A program made the translations under genes and the position numbers. The notes under the pieces are model-generated. The model was not told where the DNA came from. It saw only the letters and a list, made by a program, of their open reading frames with translations, and did no database searches. 64,000 bases of DNA from Xiphydria camelus (taxonomy: Eukaryota > Arthropoda > Insecta > Hymenoptera > Xiphydriidae), in assembly GCA_963678675.1 (NCBI GenBank), contig OY783193.1, forward strand, positions 1,309,501 through 1,373,500. Direction: 5' to 3'. Below are positions 13,010 through 23,679 of this stretch, piece after piece. Within the stretch, counting starts at the first letter, position 1. Each line of letters starts with the position of its first letter.

Positions 13010-13407
13010 CACCCAGGGAAAAGATCTAGTTAAATACGAACCTATATATATATATATGAGGAGCACAGTTCCAAAACTCGTTTAGTCCATTCGCAGTTTG
13101 TCCTATAATTGCTAATAGTTTAGCGATTATAAGACAAACTGCGAATGGACTAAATGAGTTTTGGAACTGTGCTCCTCATATATATATAATAGAAAAATGT
13201 ATTCGAGATGAGCAGGGACTTATTCGCATTAAATAAAAGTTTATTTGAATGAAATCAATGTTCTACTAGGTTCGTACTCGAGGAAAAATATATGCAAAGC
13301 ATTTAGTTCATTCAAATAGATTTTTCTTCGATGTGAATGAATTCTTATTTATCTGAAATAAGTTTTCCTATTAGGTTCGTATTCAACTAGATCTTTTCCC
13401 TCAGAGT
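13010..13407. mobile_element. family F MITE (copy 1), interrupted by a hairpin element
   Basis: Outer termini CACCCAGGGAAAAGATCTAG (left) and CTAGATCTTTTCCCTCAGAG (right) are inverted copies. The match extends inward to GAACCT/AGGTTCG. The interior has TTTATTTGAATGAAATCAATG and GATGTGAATGAATTCTTATT blocks, seen again in the copies near 24505 and 27959. A separate hairpin (13058-13177) interrupts the left half. Confidence 0.75.
13058..13177. mobile_element. near-perfect 120-bp hairpin nested in F copy 1
   Basis: Two 55-bp arms, GAGGAGCACAGTTCC... and its complement ending GGAACTGTGCTCCTC, differ at about three positions around a roughly 10-nt loop. Both sides are (TA)n, so the duplication cannot be defined, but TA or TATA is likely. 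The clean arms imply recent insertion or selection on structure. Ends do not match the CACTG families. Confidence 0.75.
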
Positions 13408-13741
13408 ATACCTATATAGTTATCCGGTATACTCGCACATTTGTCATAAAATGTTGATTCATTTATGAGCTTACAAGTTATGTTCTCAAATAAATGAATG
13501 TTGAAATCAATTCAAGTGTACCGGCATTAAGTAACCCCCGTAGAACGTCAGCTATTTCGCTTCACATCGATTCGAATAAAAGAACGTGACGATCGCGTAC
13601 CCATCGCGCGTCTCCCATTACAGGAACGATTATTCGAAGCGAAGGACCGGCCCGACATCCGAGGACGGATCGGCCGAAAGGAGAGGAGAAGGAGGAGGAG
13701 AAGAGACGAAGAAGACTGGAGCGGAGAGTTAGGTAAGTAGG

Positions 13742-13775
13742 TATAAAGGGAGCGTGACTGGACGTGAGTTCAATA
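13742..13775 (+). promoter_or_regulatory. weak TATA/initiator pair
   Basis: TATAAAGG at 13742-13749 is followed 30 bases later by TTCAAT (A at 13772), near the usual TATA-to-start distance. The initiator match is partial, and no transcript can be inferred downstream except low-complexity frames and a (GA)n tract at 14050-14076. Chance is a real possibility. Confidence 0.2.
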
Positions 13776-14050
13776 CGCGGCCCTCGGGCACAGCTGTCAC
13801 CAACATCGCTCCGCAATCCGAAACTGACCGCGACAGCCAGCCAAGCCAGAGCTCTCGGTCCAGGAAGCCCCGGCTTCGCGGCGCGGACCACAACGGAGGA
13901 AACTTACGACCGCCTTCCGATTGATCCGTCCAGGCCACTCACCATACGCCAGAGGGGACGAATTACTCAATTCGCTTCGGTGGCCGAAGGAGGATCCAGC
14001 GTCCTGCCACGAGTTCCTTCGCCCGGGGATGATCGCGTTTGGAGTGGATC

Positions 14051-14081
<31 letters not shown>

Positions 14082-14195
14082 GACGACGATTTCCACGTGG
14101 CGAATTGAGACGACCTTTAGCTTTAATGTCTTTCTAGCAGATGAAGGGAATACGTGCCTGATTAAGGGATGTCGAGGATTTACGATACTAATTCG

Positions 14196-14387
14196 GTTCT
14201 CTCACTAATTTGTTTTATTGTAGATTAAAAAAATTTCAACAAAATCGTTTACTTTGTATTTATCTATTTTTCATTTTTGACTTTATCCGAGCTGGAAAGC
14301 ATTATTTTGAAATGTGGCATACGTCATAGTTTTGTAAATGTATCTCATTAAGTATGCATGCAGATTGCAAACTGAATTCGAAATATG
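14196..14387. repeat. dispersed repeat shared with 29808-30340
   Basis: Two blocks, GGTTCTCTCACTAATTTG..TTTACTTTGTATTT (about 14198-14290) and TAAGTATGCATGCAGATTGC (about 14348), recur in order at 29808-29877 and 30267-30340. There they are separated by a family I MITE and extra sequence. It is probably an old transposon remnant of unknown class. Confidence 0.5.
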
Positions 14388-14697
14388 AATATTTTCTTAT
14401 GCGATAACCAAATAATAAGGAAATAATATAGAAATAATACGCGAAGCCTCTATAAAAGTCTCTGCAATAAAGACGAAAAGCCTCTCTCATTATCCGCATC
14501 TCATATATACGTGTAATCCTGCAGCGAAAAAGAGAAAGCAACGTAATATTTTGTTTATGCGACAACCGAATAATAAAAAAAATAATGCAGAAATAATGCG
14601 GGGAGTATCTATAAAAATCTCCGCAATAAAGATGAGAAGCCTCATTATCCGTGTCTCATCTACGCTACAACCCACGAGCAAAAGAAGGAGGGCAACG
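14388..14697. repeat. tandem duplication, period about 158 bp, two copies
   Basis: Copy 1 (14388-14545) and copy 2 (14546-14697) share AATATTTT.TTATGCGA.AACC, AATAATGCAGAAATAATGCG-type, TCTATAAAA.TCTC.GCAATAAAGA, AGCCTC..CATTATCCG.. and GAAAGCAACG-type blocks in the same order. Divergence is roughly 15-20% by eye. No coding meaning is seen. Confidence 0.75.
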
Positions 14698-14699
14698 CG

Positions 14700-16260
14700 A
14701 GATCTCCGAGCACACGAAGGCGGAGCAGCCGGAAGGTGCGGAGACGATCGGTTCGCTTCGTAGGCACATGACTGATATATAGAGGGAAAGAGAGCGAGCC
14801 AGCCAAGTGCCTGCCCCGAAGAGGGTGGCGCGGACGGTGCCGCACCGCGATGGGAGAGGTAAATAAGAAGACTCTCTCTCTCTTTCGGGTCGAGCCGAAA
14901 GGAGAGTCGGAAAGCGCGCAGTCATCATCGGGCGGTAGTGCCGAGAAGGAGAAGCAGGAGACCATCGGTTTCCAACCCCGCGGTAGGTAGTCGGGAGTTT
15001 TCAAGGTGGCGCGCGCGAGTGGCTGACTGCGGAGGGATGCGACGGAGAAAGAAAGGGCGAGTGAAAGAGAGGAGAGTTCCTCGATAATAACACAATGGAC
15101 GCGCGATATAATGACCGACGACGACAACAACAGCGCGAAGCCTCAGCAGCAGCAGCGGCCTGTACCACGTCGACGCGAACGACGCCGAAGACGATGCCGA
15201 CGAAACGTCTCCGAGCGTGGCGCGCGCGCGCACTCGGTCGCGCTCTTCCTCTCCCCTCGCTCTCCTTCTTTCCTCTCCTGCTTTCCCCGCGAGAGAAGAG
15301 CGAGAAGAGAGCGGGTGATTGATGGACCGTCAGTCACGGCTCGGCCATCCATCTCCCGCTTTCCCGCTCTTTTATTATTTATTATTCTTGCCATGGCGGA
15401 TACCCAGGGTCCGCGCGCTGGTCCGATGCTCGTTGTGTACACCGAGAAAGAGAGAGAGAGAGAGAGAGGGGGGGGGCACTCGATGGAGACTCTCAGGCTC
15501 TCCTCTCCGTCTCTCTCTGCATCTCGTTGCCGGTCGGTCCCGACCGGCAGTGACGAAGCACGGGGCCCACAGGTATACACTTAGATATTGTTAAGGCGCG
15601 GTGCACAGTGCGCGCAGCGGCGGCGATATTGCCCCTATGCCTCCGCGCGCGAACCGCCTTGCTGCGTCACGAAACAAATGCGCGCCGGCCAATCATCGTC
15701 TCGATGATGACGACGGCGATGACTCTCTGGCGTCCGTCAATCCGAATCCCCGGCGGTGATGTGCCTTTGGCCTCTCCCGCCGTCTCTCTTGTTCCGTCGC
15801 TGCTTTCTCTTCGGCAGGGGTGACGAGGTAGATGCGCGCGCGCGCGGTAAGGGTGTGCGGCGGGGTATAGGTATCGGTTGATGGATTTTGGCGGGCCGGA
15901 GGGGGGAGAGAGAAAGGCGAACCGTCACGGGAGGGGGGGGGGGGTTACGCCGAGGCGGTTTCGCTGCAGTGGATGCGGTTTTGCGATGTGACGCGAACCG
16001 ACAATTGCGTGCGTGCGCGATGGGAGCGACGAGAGCCGATATCGAAAACTCGTAGACTTCGACGACGATTGCGAGTATGATTTGTCCACGGAAAAAAATT
16101 TGATGTAAACGATAGAACCAATTGCTGCAAATTGTAACACGGTATGCGCTTGTACTGTGTGACAGGCCCCCAGGGCAACGTTAGATATATAGCTGAAAAA
16201 TGTTGAATTAACAGCAGAGTCGAGTACGGTTTACATATCCGAGTAATTGATTGTACACAG
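14700..16260. other. GC-rich gene-less stretch
   Basis: CpG-rich DNA with (CT)n near 14870-14884, (GA)n/poly-G near 15447-15476 and a 12-G run at 15933-15944. A 157-codon plus-strand frame at 15111-15584 is Arg/Ser/Gln-rich with mirror frames on the other strand, so it is not called as a gene. Confidence 0.55.
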
Positions 16261-16266
16261 AGTTTA

Positions 16267-16538
16267 CACCGAGAGAAATAATATTGCTAGTGTCGAAAAA
16301 ATGTCTTTTGAATCAAGAACGTAAGGTTTCGCACATTTTTAAGAATACAAACTATTCATCAAAGAATATTGTTCTTGATTTGAAAATACTATCATGGGGG
16401 GCGAGAAATTTTTTCTGCGCCAAAAAACGACGCGCACGAAGAAAACAACGACTTGATTCTGAAGCTATAGGCCTAAGTATCGTGTTTTTGATCGAAGAAA
16501 ACGTTGTTTTACCACCGACAATTATTTCTCTCAATGTG
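16267..16538. mobile_element. family G MITE (copy 1)
   Basis: TA then CACCGAGAGAAATAATATTGC at the left; ACAATTATTTCTCTCAATGTG at the right. Internal matches to the copies at 21048 and 34709 include TTGAATCAAGAACGTAAG, GAAAACAACGACTTGATTC and TTTTTGATCGAAGAAAACG. It is about 272 bp and noncoding. Confidence 0.75.
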
Positions 16539-16539
16539 G

Positions 16540-17950
16540 TTGCACTTGCAACGATACGTTTACAACTCGGACTCCGTAAATCCAACGCCAGCACCTTTTT
16601 TTCGTGCCGATGATCCCGACCGAAAGTTTACGCGCGAGATAATCAGATTTAAAACGCTCCGATCCGTCGAGCTTATCTCGCCATCGTTACACGCAACAAG
16701 AGCTCGCAACGTCGCGTCATACTCCACGGTCAGGCGGTGCCCCGCTAACGCCCCCGGGCGGATGCGCGCCTCCAGGAAGCGGCGACGAAATAAATCGCGC
16801 GATTGTTCCGCGCGAGGAGTGAGCGATTAGCGCGGCGGGGAGAGGCGGCGATGACTATTGCGTACGCGAGTAGCGGGTATGAGTAATGCGTTGCGTATGG
16901 GGGCTACGACGCCGGAGAAAGGAGGTGTACAGCTCCGCGTGTACGGGGTACCACCGACGTGTTCCGCGCGCGCGCGCTAGTGTGCGTCGGCGCGTATCGT
17001 ATTGCATCTTTGGAACGCTCGCGCGCGCAAGAGGAACGGATCGGTCGGTCGCGGGAGGGAGTTAGCCGCTCGGGAACGAGGTCGAGAGGCGCACCGGGAG
17101 GGAGAGAGGCTTGCGGGGCGCGAGGAGGGGGAGGTCTTTTTGGAAGCGTGGCGCGCGGGAGGCGAGCTCGATCGAAACGATCGAGATGGACCGGGAGGCT
17201 GCGCGGATAAATTCTTTTCGGGAGGAATTCGCAAATATTTGAGGACTGCTTCCGCTATATTGCTTCCGAAAATGTTACCGTCGACGCTCGTCCGTTATGC
17301 GTCCTTCTGGTGCAAAGGGCACTCGCTGTTTCGTCCCCGACGAGACTCTGACAAATGGACTGATTATCTCGCGCGCGCGCGCGCCGCGGGCATAAAAAGT
17401 TCGACGCTCCGTTATCAGTCGAATTAATTTCCACTTTAATCGCGCCGATTTATCAGGCCGCACCTCGCGCGCGCGCGAACAATTACATTCCGTCGTACAG
17501 CCGCGCGAGAAAAGTAGACGTGCGCGCGAACCATGTAGACTCCGAGGAGCCGAGCTGTGCACGATAATTGAAAAATTCGGTGAGTAACGAAATGAGCGAC
17601 GGGGGAGGAAGGAAGGAGCGCGAGACAAAGTCGAAGCAGCAGCAGCAGCGCCGCGTCGCAGGCAGGCATAGGTGGAAAAGTCGGTGGCTTAGGCGTTTTA
17701 AGTTTCCTCCGGGTATTCGAGAAGACATCGGGCAACTCGATCTCTCGAGCCGGACGCGGGAGATACCTGCCGCACCTGAGCCTCTTGGACATTTTTTTTT
17801 TTCCAGGACCGAATGGGTCGACTCTCCATCCCGGTCGGGATATCGAGAGGAGAGGAGAGAAAGAGCGAGGAACTGTACGAACCCACGCCACCGTCGCCCG
17901 ATCCTGATCTGGCCACCAGCTGCGGTGCGGCGCATTTACGCGCAATTTTT
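16540..17950. other. GC-rich gene-less stretch
   Basis: CpG-dense with alternating CG runs (for example 16965-16977 and 17370-17385). Overlapping 100-170-codon frames on both strands lack domains. A perfect TCAGTC initiator word at 17415 has a CATAAAAAG about 25 bases upstream, but spacing and context are weak. Confidence 0.55.
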
Positions 17951-18156
17951 ATAATCGGGAGATAAGCTTATAAGTACTAGTAGATGAGAAATAAATCTCC
18001 AGCGACGTAGAGTTTTCAAGAATACTTTCATTGAAATTATCGAATTTTTTTAATAATAGCAATTCGCGATATACGAGATATTTTGTCTTTTATCGTAAAA
18101 TTTTTATAATCGCTAGATCCGCTTATAATTTTATGCTATGATTATAACGATTCCCA

Positions 18157-18407
18157 GGCTGTAAGAAAAAAAAATTTGTATAATATTTTTAATACACCTT
18201 TACATCAAGTTTTGTCTCCATACACATGATTATGAAAATTATTATAATAATATATATCCTGTGTAATTATGAAAGTTAATATACATATTTTCTTATGAAA
18301 CTGTCCTTGTAAATTTCATAACGGAGCATATTAATTTTCATAATCACGTGTTGAATAAACGCTTTATGCGGAAATATATTAAATTTAATGCAATTTTTCT
18401 ACAGTAC
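18157..18407. mobile_element. family I MITE (copy 1)
   Basis: Left end CTGTAAGAAAAAAAAATTTG and right end CAATTTTTCTACAGTA. The interior has GATTATGAAAATTA, AATTATGAAAGTTAATATAC, AAATTTCATAACGGAGCATA and TTAATTTTCATAATCACGTG, all seen at 20069-20294. These form internal inverted repeats. The first two terminal bases are uncertain. Confidence 0.7.
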
Positions 18408-18419
18408 AGAAAACGACCA

Positions 18420-19278
18420 ATAAAGAAACGCCTCCCGTCGGATGAGTTTTAATTACTTAATTATCTTTTCACCTCGGTCTAATCGATAGATCGAGCCCGC
18501 GTCGCCTCTTTCCCCCGTGCCCAATAAGAGAGGCGCCTACCAATCCAATCGGACTGGACGAGCCGACCAGTTTCGAGATCTCGAACGCAGATGAAGCGAA
18601 AGCGCGTTACAGCATCCGTGGCGCGCGAGCGGCAGAGTCGCGTACGCTAGAGGAGGATAGGATTCGAGTATTTGAGGTAGGTCGCGGGTGGAGAGCGCGA
18701 GAGAGAGAGAAAGAGCGGTGGAAGGAGATAGGTAGACGGGTAGAGAGAAAGAGAGAGAGAGAGAAGGAGAACGCGAGGGGGAGTGTGGAGGCAGAAGCTC
18801 GTGCCATTCATGTGAACTGGTAGCTACATGGGCATGTATTACATAACACGTATAAGTGAAGGAGAGGAATCTTTTTATAGCGCGCGGATACGTACCTAAC
18901 GGTCCGAGAGCATTAAGAGAGGGTTCCCGCGCGCGCGCACTCCGTTCTATAGTCAGCGGTATACCGGCGACGCGTGTGTTCCGGAAAAATCGTCGCGGCG
19001 AGGAGGGGACGAGAATTGGGATCGGAGAAACAGAGGGGAGATACAAAGTGGAATGCGCGCCCGGGAAATCGCTCTCTATTCCGCGACAGCGACGACGCAG
19101 TTCCGCGGCGAGGGAATTTAATTTTTGCTCCCCGGGCTATGCTCCCTTAAGAGTAATTCGAATCTGGCGAAGTTGCGAGGAAGACGCAGGAGTGAAACTA
19201 GACCGTTGTACGCGAAATGCAGAAACGGGACGGATGCGAATTGCACTTCGAGATTAAGGAGGAATTGACGTGAAAAGT
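18420..19278. other. GC-rich gene-less stretch
   Basis: CpG-rich with (GA)n around 18700-18770. The 169-codon minus frame and 133-codon plus frame overlap each other and are Ser/Leu- or Arg-rich. No gene is supported. Confidence 0.55.
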
Positions 19279-19325
19279 ACACGGTAAAAAAAGTAGAGTT
19301 AATTTTTAACATCATTTCACTGACA
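19279..19325. mobile_element. possible family I fragment
   Basis: CACGGTAAAAAAAGTAGAG followed by TTAATTTTTAACATCATTTCAC resembles the left 40 bp of family I at 20069 (CACTGTAAAAAATGTG..TTTTTAACATACC). The rest of the family is absent; family C starts about 90 bp later. Confidence 0.3.
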
Positions 19326-19410
19326 CGTGGAACTATATCTATGTACCACACATCTGGTGTTATTGAGACTCATGCCATTGTTATCTAACGCCAATAGTGG
19401 TCTACATTGT

Positions 19411-19649
19411 CCCAGGTGGAATAGTTTTATTTATTTTGTACATAATCCATATATGGATTTCGTCATATATGGATCATGTATGATTTCTATATTAACCATA
19501 TACAAACTATATAATATAGATTATACAAACATTGAAAACTCTACATATAGCCCTTATATGGTTAATATAGGAATCATATAAAACCCATACATGTGACCAA
19601 ATCCACATATGGACTATATACAAACCATGTAGAACTCTTCCGTTTGGGG
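19411..19649. mobile_element. family C MITE (copy 2), intact palindromic element
   Basis: Starts CCCAGGTGGAATAG and ends CTTCCGTTTGGGG. The whole element is a long imperfect palindrome: AATCCATATATGGATT, GATTTCTATATTAACCATAT and complements GTTAATATAGGAATCATA and ACCAAATCCACATATGGA. No TA duplication is visible. It can fold into one long hairpin. Confidence 0.75.
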
Positions 19650-20068
19650 CTTTCACAACGTAGAATTTTTTTTCACCGCGTACGTTCCATCGAACTCACG
19701 AGTGAAGAGAAACGGAATAAAATTAGTCGAAATGAAATCGAACGTTATATTCCAATCATGATGGCAGAGACGAGAGGCTAGGGGAAAACAAAGGGGAAAG
19801 GAAGTGAATCGAGCACACTTGGGAGCCTGTGGCTTTATTAGAGGAACGACCTTTGAGAGAAGGGAGAGCGAAAAAAAAAGTGATCGCTTTAAAGGTCGCC
19901 TAGATATATTAGGGCCACGTGTAACATTACGAGTACTCCCTACGAAATTAAAGTCCCCGCGTAACGTGTGGCGGACCGGCATGCGAGGTCGGATAACGAT
20001 CTCGATTGATCGATGCGATCGATCTCGGAACAACGCTGCCACTCGACGATGGTATAGGCTCAAATGTA

Positions 20069-20294
20069 CACTGTAAAAAATGTGTATTTTTAACATACCT
20101 TTACACATAGAGCTTTTTTGTCAATACGTGATTATGAAAATTAACAGACTCTGTAATTATGAAAATTAATATATTTCCTTATGAAATTGCCATTATAAAT
20201 TTCATAACGGAGTATATTAATTTTCATAACCGTGTATTGGATAAAATCTCAACGTACAATTATATTAAATTTAATACAAATTTTCTTTACAGCG
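20069..20294. mobile_element. family I MITE (copy 2)
   Basis: TA, then CACTGTAAAAAATGTG; right end AATTTTCTTTACAGCG, then TA. Clean TA flanks on both sides. The interior holds two inverted pairs of the GATTATGAAAATTA / TTAATTTTCATAAC type. It is 226 bp with no coding capacity. Confidence 0.8.
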
Positions 20295-21088
20295 TAGAAG
20301 CGATAGTCAAATTATCGCGTTTTATTTCGAAAAGAAATCTTAAAGTACTCAATGAATGGAGTAATTAGTGATATCTTACATAGCAGAAGTTGTCCTCAGG
20401 AGCGACATAGCGACAACTTTTGCCATATGTACAAAATTCTTCCTTCCGTGCAGTTCGCAGCGCGAAGCGAGCAGCGATGAACCCCGAGGGCAACGCGCTC
20501 CGCTACAAGTGACAGAGGCACAGGTAGCTGCAGCTGCAAGCACACGACGTGGAGCAGGAACGCGCGCTCGCGCCACGGTGCATGCGTACGTTCGTCCCAG
20601 AAATTACGGGCCGCCAGGAGTCACGTTATTAATGAATTCTCGGGTTTGAATCGACCGAGCCGGCGCGCGTATCGATGCAATCGCGGCCGTTTCGACGGGA
20701 TATGGAAGAATAGGGGGACGCATAATATACGACGACGTTTATATTAATGAGAAATGTGCCTCGCGGAGGAGACACGTCGCCGGCGGCATGTCGCTCGTCG
20801 ATTGACCGTGATTATAATTTTTATTGTTGTAATCGTCGTCGTCATCATCATCAGCGCCGGCGCAACGAGGGCCGCGCGTTATTATACGTCGTTCGGCCGC
20901 GACTCGACCTTCCAGATGGGTTTTCGAGCATCTCTATTATGTATGGGAAGCAAGTGCGCTTGGTTGCACGTATCGAAAATTGTTATCGCCGTTGAATTGA
21001 CGATTTGGAGAGACAAGGTGCAGCAATAGAGCACGATGGAGGCTGTGCACTGAGTGAAATAATTGCTGGTGACAAAAAATGTATATCG

Positions 21089-21318
21089 TCACCCTGATTA
21101 TAAAACCTCGTAAGTCCAGAATCACAAATTTTATAGGAAACACAAAAAACGCTTCGTAAGGGAGTTAAAAGGTTTTCTATTCTGGTAATAGTATAAAAAC
21201 TAAATTATATGGAGTTGCATGGTTTTCTCTATCTTGTAAAGTATTTTTTTCTAGCAGATGGCACTAAAATCTCATTTTTGACTAAAAGTGGAGCTACGAA
21301 GTTTTATAATTAGGGTGA
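21089..21318. mobile_element. TIR element nested in G copy 2
   Basis: TCACCCTGATTATAAAACC at 21089 and GTTTTATAATTAGGGTGA ending at 21318 are inverted repeats of about 25 bp. Inverted ATATCG lies just outside both ends, so the true termini may be a few bases further out. Interior noncoding. Family unassigned. Confidence 0.65.
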
Positions 21319-21719
21319 CACGATATGTTATATATATTTCTTCGATCAAAAACATGATATTACTCCAGGATCAAGCCATGGTTTTCTTCGTGCGAGAAAA
21401 TGTTTGACAGGCTCGAGTAATTGGTTTTTCTTATCGCGCAGAAAGAACTTCTTGTTTCACATCGAAGGTATTCTTAAATAACAAATATATATATCATATG
21501 AGATCAAATTTAATCACCAGGGGAGAAATTTCAATCTCTATTATCTCATTATTTATGAACTTTTGGCCAGCCTCGATATAACTTTGATATAGAAAAAAAA
21601 TGTAATCTTCAAAAAAGTATTATACAAATATGAGTCAAAAACTCATATAGATAATAAGATAATACTGATTTAAGTTTTTTCCCTAGCGAGTAAGTTTAGC
21701 CTCACATGATATTCCTCGA

Positions 21720-21722
<3 letters not shown>

Positions 21723-21753
<31 letters not shown>
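21723..21753. repeat. (AG)n microsatellite
   Basis: About 15 perfect AG units inside the second insertion of G copy 2. (GA)n tracts are GAGA-factor-like in insects, but this length is typical of a simple microsatellite. Confidence 0.9.
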
Positions 21754-21755
<2 letters not shown>

Positions 21756-21849
21756 CTGTATTCTTACAATTAATGTGTAAGATCATATGTTCTTGATTCA
21801 CAAGACATATTTTTCTGACTCTAGCAATTATTTCTCTCGGTGCAGCTAA

Positions 21850-22995
21850 CGTAAGTAGGACCGATTAGTAAAGCAATATAAAATAAGGACGAACAAATTC
21901 GATCATTTTCGTCGTTCTTATCGCGCGATGGACCTTTCCAACTGAGAAAAATCGCCCGAGAATCGTTTCGGAAGACGATCAACCGCAACCTCCCGAGTAC
22001 GAGGAGGAGTGAAGCGTAGGAGAGAGAGAGAAAGAGAGCTGCACGCGCGGCGATGCCGAGACGCGCGAGTAAGGAACCCCCTACGCTATTGGCCTGGAGT
22101 GTAACTGGCTAGGTCGACTGCCATCGTGATAGATGTACATTATGACGAATGGCGCCCGATGACGGTGATATACAATGATACATTCGCCTCGCGAATGGCG
22201 ATTAAACTCTGAATGATGGATCGACGTTGGCCTGGAAATTGGGTTGCGTGCAGCAGACTCGCGCGCGCGCGCGCGCGAAGCGAGTGGAATGTTGTGAAAT
22301 CGCTCGCTCGGACCTTCTCGCGTCTTCCCACGTCTTCCGCGGCGCGCGGCGCGGTGAGGCTTTGCTTCTCGCATTCTCCTCTGACGCCTTCGCGTGAGTC
22401 TTTCCCGCGCGGCAACGTCCTGCTCCTCGAAACGACGCGGCGGACCGCTCCTGGCGAATCGCGATACGAATTGCTGCGATCCGGACCGGCTAACATTTTT
22501 TTTCTCGGTGTACCGATCGTTCTCCCGAACGAATGTGCACCGCGACGTTAATTTATACGGGCCGAACGACGGCCGAGCCGCGCCGATCGATGAGACCTGA
22601 CGGTTTCCTGGTATTATATTTTCGTGGCTGTGAACGGGGTGGGGTGAAAAAAAAAACGAATTATCAGAACACCGAGAGAGTCGCGTCGCGCAGCGCGCGA
22701 GGGCGATTCCACTCGTCGATCGATCGATCGCGAGCCGCCATCAATCAGCGGTGTCGGAAATAATCGATGAACGTGACAATTTCAGTCGAGTCGGCGCGGT
22801 GCCGGGATCCAGAGCAAACACCGATGTAACCAATCAATCAACCGGCCGGGTCACGCGTCTTCGTACCGCGCTGCGTAATACACCGCCGCGTTATACGGGG
22901 TGTCTCCAGCGTCGGTCGGCGGAAACCCTTTCCCCCGTGAAGCTCGGCCCTTGCAGCGGCGCGACCCTTTCGTTTCGTTCGACCCTCGATCGGAT
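21850..22995. other. GC-rich gene-less stretch
   Basis: CpG-rich with (GA)n near 22020, an alternating CG run at 22260-22277 and GATCGATCGATCG near 22718. A TTTTTCTCGGTGTA at 22499-22512 resembles a MITE right end, but no matching left end was found. Confidence 0.5.
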
Positions 22996-22999
22996 TTCT

Positions 23000-23470
23000 G
23001 ATCGGTACGCGGCCCGAAATTTTGCCAGAAACCGAAATCTCCGCGGGATCGATCGTTCGACCAGCTTATTTTATGTATTTCTTCGCGTTGATTACGAAAA
23101 ACACGGGTTTTTTGTCGATATTTCAAAGGAAATATAAGATATCGATAATTTTATGCACGGAAAATTGTCCAGTCTTCAGAAACTCATCGATATCTCGATC
23201 TTCCGCTGAGATTCCCTCGTTGAATCGGTGATTTTTGGAATTGGCATACAATAATACACCGGATAGGATAGTCGAGAGTTCGATTCCAGAGATTTCGATT
23301 TTTGCGAAAAATTGAAAAAATTTCAAAGAGAATAACATTTCAAATGTGAGATATCGGTGATATTATGTACGAACAATATTTTCTCCCGAGAAAATCATTG
23401 ATTTCTTGATATTCCACTGAGATTTCCTCGATGAATCCCTCATTTTTGAAACCAGCCTGAAAGAATGTCT
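23000..23470. repeat. dispersed AT-rich repeat, two partial tandem units
   Basis: Unit 1 (about 23000-23240) and unit 2 (about 23318-23465) share ATATTTCAAAGGAAATATAA-like sequence, GATATCG.TGAT.TTATG.ACG, ATCATTGATTTCTTGATATTCC-like and GAGATTCCCTCG.TGAAT blocks. A third copy is at 57650-57900, including upstream GCTGATTACGAAAA.CACGG. No TIRs or ORF are evident; class unknown. Confidence 0.6.
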
Positions 23471-23481
23471 CGTTGTCACGA

Positions 23482-23679
23482 CACTGAGAAAAAAAAAAGA
23501 TAAAAAATTATTCTGTTAGAAGAGGATAATCTGAGTACGAAAGGTAAAGTGGATCGAAAATTATTCTAAGGAAGGTTAAATTTTATACCCTGGAAGGATA
23601 ATTTTTGATCTGTTTTACCTTTCGTACTCAGATTATCCTCTTCTAACAGAATAAATTTTAATCTTTTTTTTTCTCAGTG
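23482..23679. mobile_element. family E MITE (copy 1)
   Basis: CACTGAGAAAAAAAAAAG at the left and CTTTTTTTTTCTCAGTG at the right, with inverted arms of about 70 bp (GAGGATAATCTGAGTACGAA and complement). The flanks are GA on both sides rather than TA. About 90% similar by eye to 47229-47422. Confidence 0.85.

Larger units (their letters stand above)
21048..21842. mobile_element. family G MITE (copy 2), interrupted twice
   Basis: Outer ends CACTGAGTGAAATAATTGC and GCAATTATTTCTCTCGGTG. Central blocks (TTCTTCGATCAAAAACATG, GATCAAGCCATGGTTTTC, TGTAAGATCATATGTTC) match family G in reverse. The expected ~290 bp are expanded to 795 bp by two insertions: a TIR element at about 21089-21318, and AT-rich sequence with (AG)n at about 21483-21755. 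Confidence 0.7.

Noticed and set aside
17391..17420. CATAAAAAG with a perfect TCAGTC initiator 25 bases downstream
   Set aside because: Spacing is short, no downstream promoter element matches, and such pairs are expected by chance in 64 kb.
22499..22512. TTTTTCTCGGTGTA resembling a MITE right end
   Set aside because: No matching left end; upstream sequence is GC-rich and not repeat-like.
23270..23290. GAGTTCGATTCC, a tRNA box B-like word
   Set aside because: No box A at proper distance, no cloverleaf stems; lies inside an AT-rich repeat.
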